Below are positions 33,121-39,102 of a DNA stretch of 64,000 bases, piece by piece (the first letter of the stretch is position 1; each line of letters opens with the position of its first letter). Made by a program: the position numbers and the translations under genes. The notes below the pieces were generated by a model, which ran no database searches, was not told the origin of the DNA, and worked only from the letters and a program-made list of their open reading frames with translations. Location: positions 62,001 through 126,000 of the forward strand of contig DDPF01000016.1 of the NCBI GenBank assembly GCA_002342065.1, read 5' to 3'. The stretch comes from Bacteroidetes bacterium UBA2475. GTDB taxonomy: Bacteria; Bacteroidota; Bacteroidia; B-17B0; Aurantibacillaceae.

Positions 33121-33121
33121 A
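33091..33121 (-). promoter_or_regulatory. Bacteroidota promoter of the ArsR/SRPBCC pair
   Basis: On the minus strand: TTG (33119-33121), 20 bases, TATATTTG (33091-33098). Both boxes match consensus at the right spacing. The -7 box ends 34 bases before the ATG at 33056. Confidence 0.75.
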
Positions 33122-33219
33122 ATTTATTTTGAATTATTTTTTCTGCAACAAGAATCGGGCATTTAAACCTTGTTTCGTTATAAAAAACCGTCTCAAAAGA
33201 GTATCTTTAGCCGGACAAA

Positions 33220-34362
33220 ATGAAACTGAGCAAACTCTATACAGACTTTTTAAACAGCGAGAAAACCGCAGGTATAATTCTGTTGTTTTGCACCGTATTG
33301 TCGTTAACCCTTGCTAATTCGTCTATTGGCGATAGCTACCTTCATTTTTGGCATACAGAATTTGCTTCTAAGCCATTTGAATTTTGGATCAATGACGGAC
33401 TTATGACCATCTTTTTTTTATTGGTTGGACTTGAAATTGAGCGTGAACTTTATATTGGCGAACTTTCAGACATTCGAAGATCCCTTCTTCCGGTTATTGC
33501 GGCTATCGGTGGCATGTTGGTTCCGGCGTTGATACACTTTAGTTTTAATGCCGGTACAACTACACAAAGCGGTTTTGGAATTCCAATGGCAACCGACATT
33601 GCTTTTTCATTAGCAGTTCTTTCTTTACTTGGTAAAAGAGTGCCGGCTTCTTTAAAAATATTTCTTACCGCATTAGCTATTATTGATGACCTTGGCGCTA
33701 TCATAGTTATTGCATTATTTTATTCTAAAGACTTCTCGCTACTTTATTTTGGAATCGCTATGGGTCTTTTTGGTGGTATGTTTATTTTAAACAGGTTAAA
33801 GGTTTATTACATTTGGTTGTATTTAATTATTGGAATGGTAATGTGGTTCTGTATGTATCGGTCAGGTATTCACGCCACCATCACAGGTGTTCTTTTGGCA
33901 TTTGTAATTCCATTTGGCAAAGGAGATGAAAATTCGGGTTCGTACAGGCTTCAGCAAAAATTACATTTACCTGTAGCATTTATTATACTTCCATTATTTG
34001 CTTTAGTTAATACTGCTATTCATATTCCTGCGGGAGTTATAAATGATCTTTCTACTTCAAATAGTTGCGGTATTATTTTTGGTTTATTGTTAGGCAAACC
34101 TCTTGGAATATTTTTATTTTCATTTCTTGCCATCGCTATCGGTTGGTGTGCATTGCCTGAAGGATTAAAAAAGCAACATTTGTTATGGACGGGTATGCTT
34201 GCAGGAATAGGATTTACGATGTCGATATTTATTACATTATTAGCTTTTAATGATGCAGCAACCATTAACAGTTCAAAGATCGCGATCATTATTGGATCTT
34301 TAATTTCAGCGGTCTTTGGTCTTATAGGATTACGCGTTACTTTAAAAAAGGCAAAAGAATAG
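33220..34362 (+). CDS. nhaA: Na+/H+ antiporter NhaA
   Basis: 380 residues, near the 388 of E. coli NhaA. The ion-binding aspartates are present in helix 5 as AIIDDLGAI, and the helix 4 motif is GIPMATDIAFSLAVL. GLEIERELYIGELSD, FGKGDENSGSYRLQ and FTMSIFITLLAF are further family segments. It exchanges Na+ for H+ across the inner membrane for pH and salt balance. TATCTTTA (33202-33209) is one mismatch from a -7 box, 10 bases before the ATG. Monocistronic. Confidence 0.95.
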   Translation: MKLSKLYTDFLNSEKTAGIILLFCTVLSLTLANSSIGDSYLHFWHTEFASKPFEFWINDGLMTIFFLLVGLEIERELYIGELSDIRRSLLPVIAAIGGMLVPALIHFSFNAGTTTQSGFGIPMATDIAFSLAVLSLLGKRVPASLKIFLTALAIIDDLGAIIVIALFYSKDFSLLYFGIAMGLFGGMFILNRLKVYYIWLYLIIGMVMWFCMYRSGIHATITGVLLAFVIPFGKGDENSGSYRLQQKLHLPVAFIILPLFALVNTAIHIPAGVINDLSTSNSCGIIFGLLLGKPLGIFLFSFLAIAIGWCALPEGLKKQHLLWTGMLAGIGFTMSIFITLLAFNDAATINSSKIAIIIGSLISAVFGLIGLRVTLKKAKE

Positions 34363-34386
34363 CAAATGTTGAATTTCTTTTAGGAG

Positions 34387-35253
34387 TTATTTTATCACAA
34401 CAATTTTTTGTTTAACGAACTTATTTCCCACAAAATAAACGCCAGAATTAAGGCCATTTACTTTAAATGAAAAATTATTTTCTGCAGATAAATTTGCTGC
34501 TTTGATCAATTGTCCCAGTTCATTTGAAATAAAAATAGTTTCTTCTTTTATTCCTTTTATTTCAAACTCGCCGGCATTTGGGTTGGGGAATATTTGCAGG
34601 TATTTATTTTGTTCTTTTATTTGTTGTATACTATTGGTGGTTAAAGTATGTTTAAATCCGTAAGAAACGATTTCATCAAGTTGATTTGCTGTTTTTAAGT
34701 AAAGCCATCCGTAAATGGTATCGTTGGTTAAAATTTTGCGAAAACCTATCCGAAGGTTAGTTGGAGCAAATGGCACAAAATAACCACAGCCAACACCGGC
34801 ACAACCGTTAGCACCGCGCAGACAGTATGTATATATCAAGTTGTTGACTGAGATTAAGCTCCAGTTAAGACTTGAGTTTAATCCGGAAAAATTGGCTAAA
34901 TTTTCAACCGGTAATGAGTTACAATTAGACGGAGTTGTCAGGTAAACAAATTCATAATTAGAGGTAGAACTCAATTTTAAATTGCAGGTATGATAAGTAC
35001 CTGAACCACCATTTACGCCATTTACATCCCAATTAAACTTAATGTCATCCGTGAAATCACCATCTACATCAATAGTGTAATTTGTTGTTAATGTGAAAGC
35101 GCCTTGCCCTGAAGGAATATTAGAAAATGGATTAACTTGATGATGAAGGACAACATAATTAAAACTGGTATCACCTACTGAAAAGGTCTGAGCTTTTGCT
35201 CTTTCACACAAGATCAAACAAATTATAATGGTAAATAGCTTTACTATTCTCAT
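34387..35253 (-). CDS. Secreted protein with T9SS type A sorting domain
   Basis: 288 residues. Signal peptide IVKLFTIIICLILCERAKAQ. The mature region (about 25-205) is beta-rich with four to six cysteines, including GANGCAGVGCGYFVPFAPTN. No enzyme motif seen. The C-terminal about 75 residues are a T9SS type A sorting domain: LQIFPNPNAGEFEIKG, then ISNELGQLIK, and LNSGVYFVGNKFVKQKIVVI. It is exported through the type IX system to the cell surface or medium. Convergent with nhaA (24-base gap). Confidence 0.85.
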   Translation of the reverse strand: MRIVKLFTIIICLILCERAKAQTFSVGDTSFNYVVLHHQVNPFSNIPSGQGAFTLTTNYTIDVDGDFTDDIKFNWDVNGVNGGSGTYHTCNLKLSSTSNYEFVYLTTPSNCNSLPVENLANFSGLNSSLNWSLISVNNLIYTYCLRGANGCAGVGCGYFVPFAPTNLRIGFRKILTNDTIYGWLYLKTANQLDEIVSYGFKHTLTTNSIQQIKEQNKYLQIFPNPNAGEFEIKGIKEETIFISNELGQLIKAANLSAENNFSFKVNGLNSGVYFVGNKFVKQKIVVIK

Positions 35254-35304
35254 AATATAAATTTAGTTAAAAAAAAGTAGAAACGGTTTTTTACTTAGAA
35301 AAAC

Positions 35305-35332
35305 AAAACCCCTTCATTTCTGAAGAGGTTTT
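35305..35332 (-). terminator. Probable minus-strand terminator
   Basis: TGAAGAGGTTTT and AAAACCCCTTCA pair with one mismatch around TTTC. On the minus strand the stem is followed by GTTTTTC, so it fits a gene ending at 35358 on that strand. Confidence 0.55.
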
Positions 35333-35357
35333 GAGCACTAACTGTACGAATTATCTA

Positions 35358-35465
35358 CTATTTTTTCTTTGTAAGTTTATGAGCACCATCAGGCCTTCTT
35401 ACAATACAACCCGTCACTTCTTTTTGTGCAGATTTATAATCCAACCATATCCCAAAGGAAAACAA
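35358..35465 (-). CDS. Possible 35-residue basic peptide
   Basis: From a TTG at 35465 the minus strand reads LFSFGIWLDYKSAQKEVTGC then IVRRPDGAHKLTKKK and TAG. A terminator stands 26 bases downstream on the same strand, which supports a transcript. I do not recognise it. The composition (basic end, GIWLDY start) looks protein-like, but the start codon is weak and it could be the tail of a decayed gene. Confidence 0.3.
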   Translation of the reverse strand: MFSFGIWLDYKSAQKEVTGCIVRRPDGAHKLTKKK

Positions 35466-35483
35466 TTTATTCCCTTTTTAATT

Positions 35484-35513
35484 TTGTAGAATTTAAAGAA
35501 AAACGTAGCTTTG
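35484..35513 (+). promoter_or_regulatory. Bacteroidota promoter of the tRNA-Leu unit
   Basis: TTG (35484-35486, within TTTTG), 19 bases, TAGCTTTG (35506-35513): both boxes match consensus at ideal spacing. Transcription would start about 35518, just before the tRNA-like 5' half at 35527 and 84 bases before the intact tRNA. Confidence 0.75.
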
Positions 35514-35526
35514 TCCTCCGTTAAAA

Positions 35527-35585
35527 GCCTTTGTGGCCGTCCCGATAGCCTTCGGGATGATATACGCGCCGGTCTCAAACACCGG
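35527..35585 (+). pseudogene. tRNA-Leu 5'-half copy with hairpin insert in the D arm
   Basis: It begins GCCTTTGTGGC, identical to the start of the intact tRNA, and ends with ACGCGC then the anticodon arm CCGGTCTCAAACACCGG. The D arm is replaced by CGTCCCGATAGCCTTCGGGA, itself a hairpin. The anticodon stem differs from the intact gene (CTGGT/ACCAG) by a paired change to CCGGT/ACCGG, so base pairing is kept. No T arm or 3' acceptor strand follows. Confidence 0.6.
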
Positions 35586-35601
35586 AATAAGTTTGAAAAA
35601 T

Positions 35602-35685
35602 GCCTTTGTGGCGGAATTGGTAGACGCGCTGGTCTCAAACACCAGTAACTTCACGGTTGTGTCGGTTCGAGTCCGACCGGAGGTA
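35602..35685 (+). tRNA. tRNA-Leu (anticodon CAA)
   Basis: 84 nucleotides. The acceptor strand GCCTTTG pairs with CGGAGGT (three G-U pairs), discriminator A. The D arm has GAATTGGTAGACGC; the anticodon arm is CTGGT-CTCAAAC-ACCAG with anticodon CAA; a long variable arm (TAACTTCACGGTTGT) marks a class II tRNA; the T arm is GTCGG-TTCGAGT-CCGAC. CCA is not encoded (CGA follows). It reads UUG and has A36, so MiaA could modify A37. Confidence 0.93.
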
Positions 35686-35697
35686 CGAATAAATGAA

Positions 35698-35730
35698 AAA
35701 GAGTCAAAGCTTTGCTTTGGCTCTTTTTTT
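35698..35730 (+). terminator. Terminator after tRNA-Leu
   Basis: AAAGAGTCAAAGC, TTT, GCTTTGGCTCTTT then more T: a 13-bp stem with one G-U pair, 12 bases after the tRNA. Confidence 0.85.
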
Positions 35731-35830
35731 GTTTACAGCGCGACATCAAGCTTTGCTTGAATGGAGCGATGAAAACAAAAAAACGAAATCCCTTAGGATT
35801 TTGTCTTTTTCATTTTCAAGGTGGCCGAAA

Positions 35831-35867
35831 TCGGTCCGCTGCGAAGCAGCAATCCGACCGGAGGTGC
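35831..35867 (+). repeat. tRNA 3'-half-like copy 1
   Basis: TCGGTCCG, then the hairpin CTGCGAAGCAG, then AATCCGACCGGAGGTGC. The last part repeats the T-stem and acceptor 3' strand of the tRNA at 35602 (TCCGACCGGAGGTAC); the T loop holds an inserted hairpin. Confidence 0.5.
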
Positions 35868-35891
35868 ATGCGAGCAAAAGGGCTCCTTTGG

Positions 35892-35930
35892 GAACAAAGG
35901 TCACAAACGCATTGTTGGTGACCTTTGTTC
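35892..35930. repeat. 13-bp perfect inverted repeat
   Basis: GAACAAAGGTCAC (35892-35904) and GTGACCTTTGTTC (35918-35930) around a 13-base loop. It overlaps the 3' end of the broken minus-strand gene at 35901. Part of a run of hairpins between 35698 and 35930, including TCAAGCTTTGCTTGA and AAATCCCTTAGGATTT. Confidence 0.7.
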
Positions 35931-36101
35931 TTCTTGACTTTCCGATTCTTTCTGCTTCGTCTTTTGAAATACTTCACAATCCAATTCTGCCATTTTGTAA
36001 AGGAAATCTCTAATCTTAGAAACCTTTTCTTCCGTATAAACTGATCTATCTTTTTGTAAGATGGTTTTACATTTCTTTAAACTTATTTCTTATGTTTCCA
36101 T
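35901..36101 (-). pseudogene. Small gene with nonsense codon at position 4
   Basis: From the ATG at 36101 the minus strand reads Met-Glu-Thr-stop, then continues in frame for over 60 codons: EISLKKCKTILQKDRSVYTE, EKVSKIRDFLYKMAELDCEV, ending SPTMRL. The region KCKTILQKD and YTEEKVSKIRDFLYKMAEL resembles a short helical protein type that occurs in Bacteroidota accessory DNA (from memory). The TAA at codon 4 could come from a single base change in a Lys codon. The C-terminal 20 codons lie in a hairpin repeat and are probably not original. Confidence 0.45.
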
Positions 36102-36284
36102 ATTTTTAATTTGCTTTTTGAAATTAAAGGACAAATTTTTACCAACTGAAGAAAGCTATAGTAATTCTCCTTTCGTTTCTAATTGAGCAAATATCCTTTA
36201 CTGCCTTAATCTTTCACATAATGGCGCGGATATTGCCTCAACTTAGTGCCGTGAAAACTCTTTCACCATCTAAAATCTTAAAAA

Positions 36285-36587
36285 ATGGACAAACAAAAAT
36301 GTATTGACGCTTGCTTAGCTTGCGTAGTAACTTGCGAAACATGTTTAACAAGTTGTATTAACGATGGTCGTAAAGAATGTGCTGCATTATGCCGCGATTG
36401 TGCAGATATTTGCGCTTTATGTGCAAGATTATGCGCAAGAGACTCTCAATATTCAAAAGATTTATGTGCTTTATGCGCTAAAGTTTGTAAAGCTTGTTCT
36501 GAAGAATGTGCTAAGCATGCATCTCATCATGAAACTTGTAAAGCCTGTGCAGAAGCTTGTAAAAAGTGTGCAGAAGCTTGCGCATAA
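36285..36587 (+). CDS. Four-helix-bundle Cys-rich protein, copper storage (Csp-like)
   Basis: 100 residues with 22 cysteines, mostly spaced as CxxC, CxxxC and CxxCxxxC along helices: CIDACLACVVTCETCLTSC, CAALCRDCADICALC, CALCAKVCKACSEEC, CKACAEACKKCAEAC. No signal peptide, so cytoplasmic. This fits the DUF326/Csp family, whose cysteines line the core of a four-helix bundle and hold many Cu(I) ions. Its own terminator follows. Neighbouring membrane protein and beta-propeller lipoprotein may belong to the same metal response; inference from context. Confidence 0.9.
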   Translation: MDKQKCIDACLACVVTCETCLTSCINDGRKECAALCRDCADICALCARLCARDSQYSKDLCALCAKVCKACSEECAKHASHHETCKACAEACKKCAEACA

Positions 36588-36592
36588 CAAAC

Positions 36593-36628
36593 AATTAAAA
36601 AGGGAGCGTTTAGTCTCCCTTTTTAATT
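36593..36628 (+). terminator. Terminator after the Csp-like gene
   Basis: AATTAAAAAGGGAG, 8-base loop, CTCCCTTTTTAATT: a 14-bp perfect stem, with symmetrical A and T runs. Confidence 0.88.
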
Positions 36629-36641
36629 AAAAGGTAAAAAA

Positions 36642-37103
36642 ATGAATTGGTTAGACATACAAATATGGAAACAAAGTTTCATTTCAACGTTGATTTGTCT
36701 TTTAGGATGTTCAATAGGTGTAATGGGAACAGCATATTATCTTGTTGGTTTTAATTTGCTCCTTGTATTGCTTATTTCGCTCATTGCAGGTTTTATTACT
36801 TGCATGATATTTATGATAGGCTGGGAAGTTACAGTACATAAAATGAACTTAAGAGAAGCGATTAAGCACAGTTATAAAATGAGCATCGTTTCAATTATGA
36901 TAATGATGTTAACTGAAAATTTAATTCTTCTTTTTATAATTCCAAAATTTTCATCTCATCAAATGCAAATTGATATGGGTGCAAGACATGATTTTGGCAT
37001 GATGGCAATTGCAATGGGTTTTGGTTTTATTTTTTCACTACCATATAACTATTATCAATTACAAAAAACGGGAAGAATATGTCACGATCCGATGGAACAT
37101 TAG
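36642..37103 (+). CDS. DUF4396-like four-helix membrane protein
   Basis: 153 residues, four membrane segments (FISTLICLLGCSIGVMGTAY, NLLLVLLISLIAGFITCMIF, MSIVSIMIMMLTENLILLFI, MMAIAMGFGFIFSLPYNYY). The pattern LGCSIGVMG, the loop LREAIKHSYKMSIVSI and TENLILL fit DUF4396, a family often found with copper or heavy-metal proteins. Several His and Met residues in SSHQMQIDMGARHDFGMM could bind Cu(I) on the membrane surface; inference. Starts 13 bases after the Csp terminator, so it may have its own promoter or depend on readthrough. Confidence 0.65.
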   Translation: MNWLDIQIWKQSFISTLICLLGCSIGVMGTAYYLVGFNLLLVLLISLIAGFITCMIFMIGWEVTVHKMNLREAIKHSYKMSIVSIMIMMLTENLILLFIIPKFSSHQMQIDMGARHDFGMMAIAMGFGFIFSLPYNYYQLQKTGRICHDPMEH

Positions 37104-37249
37104 TATAAATTCTATAATCAGGGCTTCAAATAATTTGTGAATCCTTCAAAAATTTCGATGTTTTCAACCTTTATAGTTCAAAAAATAAAAAAACTCTGAT
37201 AACTACAATGTTAAATTATTTCTTTTATTTTCGGTAGAAGTAAGATTTG

Positions 37250-37257
37250 TATATTTG
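37250..37257 (+). promoter_or_regulatory. Bacteroidota -7 promoter element
   Basis: TATATTTG, perfect match, 53 bases before the ATG at 37311. No clear -33 TTG. Confidence 0.45.
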
Positions 37258-37310
37258 TAAAAGAAGAACCAGTTCTTTATATAGAAAATATTTTATTAAA
37301 ATTTTAAAAA

Positions 37311-38387
37311 ATGAGATCAAAACTTCTAATACTAAACTTTGCTATCGTAGTAATTATTTTTTCGGTTTTTTCATGCAAAAAAAAGGAAACGCCTTCAGAA
37401 GATCATAGCCAGCACGATCCAGCCCCTTTTGTGCCATTAAATATTAATTATCCCGCTGCTTATGTAGTAAACGGAAATTCAAATAACATTTCGGTTATTA
37501 AACTATCTGATAATACAATAAGCGAAACTATTTCTTTAAATGGTTCTACTTTTCCACACCACATTTATTTAAATCCAGCTAAAACAAAATTGGCGGTGGC
37601 CATTACAAGTAAAGATCTCAGCGGTGGCCATTCAGGTCACGGGGGTTCGCTTCCGGGCCAAAAAATACAGATCATTGATGCAGTAACCGGAAATATTGAT
37701 AAAGAAATAGGAGTAGGCAAATTACCACACAATGCAACCTATAGCCAAGCGGGAGACGAACTTTGGATACCTCAAGGTGATTCGGTACAAGGAACAGTTT
37801 TAGTTTACAAAACCAGCGATTGGACACTCCTGAATACAATAAACGTAGGTAAGTTACCATCAGAAGTCACTTTCTCAAATGATGGTTCTAAAGTTTATGT
37901 TGCAAATACCAAAGACGGAAGTGTTTCAATAATAAACCCAAGCACTAAAGCGGTTATTCAAACTGTTACTGTAGGGGCAATGCCTGTTGGAGCATGGCCT
38001 GCAAGTAATGGAAAAATGTATGCTGACAATGAAGGTTCGCAAACAGTTTCTGAAATAGATGTTATTACAAATTCAGTTACAGCAACAATTAATTTAGGTT
38101 TTAAACCGGGTTATGTAGCGTACAATTCTTCAAATTCAGAATTATGGGTAAGCGATGCAACAAACGGAAAAGTTGTTTATTATACTTTAGTAGCAACCGT
38201 GTGGACTAATCAAGGCAATATTATTACCGGTGCAGATGCGCATGCCATTACCTTTAGCAGCGATGGAAGTAAAGCATATGTTACAAATCAAGGCGCAAAT
38301 AATGTATCAGTTATAAATGTTTCAAATCATACAGTAACTGCAACCGTAAATGTTGGCACAAAACCAAACGGCATAATTTTAAAGTAA
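37311..38387 (+). CDS. YVTN-type beta-propeller lipoprotein
   Basis: 358 residues. Lipoprotein signal with FSVFSC as lipobox, then KKKETPSEDHSQHDPAPF. At least six YVTN repeats, for example AAYVVNGNSNNISVIKLSD, VTFSNDGSKVYVANTKDGS and ITFSSDGSKAYVTNQGANN. An inserted His/Gly-rich loop (LSGGHSGHGGSLPGQ) and the DHSQHD segment could bind metal. A seven-bladed propeller on the periplasmic or outer surface; such proteins carry varied ligands and the repeat alone gives no function. Placed after the copper-type genes. Confidence 0.8.
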   Translation: MRSKLLILNFAIVVIIFSVFSCKKKETPSEDHSQHDPAPFVPLNINYPAAYVVNGNSNNISVIKLSDNTISETISLNGSTFPHHIYLNPAKTKLAVAITSKDLSGGHSGHGGSLPGQKIQIIDAVTGNIDKEIGVGKLPHNATYSQAGDELWIPQGDSVQGTVLVYKTSDWTLLNTINVGKLPSEVTFSNDGSKVYVANTKDGSVSIINPSTKAVIQTVTVGAMPVGAWPASNGKMYADNEGSQTVSEIDVITNSVTATINLGFKPGYVAYNSSNSELWVSDATNGKVVYYTLVATVWTNQGNIITGADAHAITFSSDGSKAYVTNQGANNVSVINVSNHTVTATVNVGTKPNGIILK

Positions 38388-38451
38388 ATTTCATCTTGAG
38401 GTATGGCGTTACAGCTTTCCTTTTTTATTTTCGTAACAGCCTCGGAACGGC

Positions 38452-38484
38452 TCGGTTCGAAACAGCGATCCGACAGGATGTACG
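38452..38484 (+). repeat. tRNA 3'-half-like copy 2
   Basis: TCGGTTCGAAACAGC then GATCCGACAGGATGTACG. It aligns to copy 1 (TCGGTCCG, AGCAGCAATCCGACCGGAGG, TGC) and to the T arm and 3' acceptor strand of tRNA-Leu at 35602. It lies between the propeller gene and the FecR-N-like gene in an otherwise empty 135-base gap. Confidence 0.45.
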
Positions 38485-38522
38485 CTTTTATACACTAGAA
38501 AAGAATATTAAAATAGTTATTT

Positions 38523-39050
38523 ATGCAAGAAACGAAAACATGGAATATGCTTATAAAACATTTAGGCGAAGAAGATTCAAATGCAGAAAAAGAACTATTC
38601 TCAAAATGGATAGATAAGGATGAAAAGAACAAAATGCTTTTTGATAAAGTAAAAGCTTTGTGGAATGATGAAACTAATAGTGGTGGATCCTTAAATCCTA
38701 CAGTAGCGCCAACTTTTTTTGGTCGTTTCACCAAACAGAAAATGAAAGGCTTTCTATTTAATCAGACCATTGGTAATCTTGTAGGTTTTGTAATTGGAAT
38801 GTGGGTAACGACTATGTTTTCCCATCATGTTTTAGAAAGAAGAGGACTGAAGAATCTTTTTGGCTTAGCCGGACGAAAAAAAGTGGCTGTGAATGAAATT
38901 CCGGAATGGCTGCAAAGCGGAATAGCTATATTAGTTGGATTTATAACGCTTGAATTAATTAACCATTTTTTTCAAACTAAAAAGCACTTGATAGTTTGGG
39001 AGTATATTAAAAGATCATTCAAAGGAATAAAGGACGGTAAAAAAAAATAG
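38523..39050 (+). CDS. Membrane protein with FecR-N (DUF4880)-like start
   Basis: 175 residues. Residues about 1-50 (MQETKTWNMLIKHLGEEDSN, AEKELFSKWIDKDEKNKMLF, DKVKALWND) match the DUF4880 helical domain that in FecR anti-sigma proteins binds the ECF sigma factor. The FecR periplasmic domain is absent; instead there are two membrane helices (FLFNQTIGNLVGFVIGMWVT and LQSGIAILVGFITLELINHF) with a basic tail. No ECF gene is adjacent. Possibly a membrane-tethered sigma-binding protein; inference from the N-terminal match only. Confidence 0.6.
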   Translation: MQETKTWNMLIKHLGEEDSNAEKELFSKWIDKDEKNKMLFDKVKALWNDETNSGGSLNPTVAPTFFGRFTKQKMKGFLFNQTIGNLVGFVIGMWVTTMFSHHVLERRGLKNLFGLAGRKKVAVNEIPEWLQSGIAILVGFITLELINHFFQTKKHLIVWEYIKRSFKGIKDGKKK

Positions 39051-39102
39051 TTAGAATTGGGACTTGCATTTGTTCTTTTAAATAAAAACTGTATTTTAGA
39101 GC

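Noticed and set aside
33036..33317. 93-codon plus-strand frame before nhaA
   Set aside because: It covers the ArsR/SRPBCC promoter and operators and runs into nhaA out of frame.
35693..36013. 106-codon frame downstream of tRNA-Leu
   Set aside because: It spans the tRNA terminator and several hairpins and tRNA-like fragments; the translation has no protein-like pattern. I treat the region as repeat DNA.
36187..36237. GCAAATATCC / GGATATTGCC inverted repeat upstream of the Csp-like gene as a copper operator
   Set aside because: The arms are 31 bases apart and match at 9 of 10; no known copper regulator site looks like this and there is no second copy to support it.
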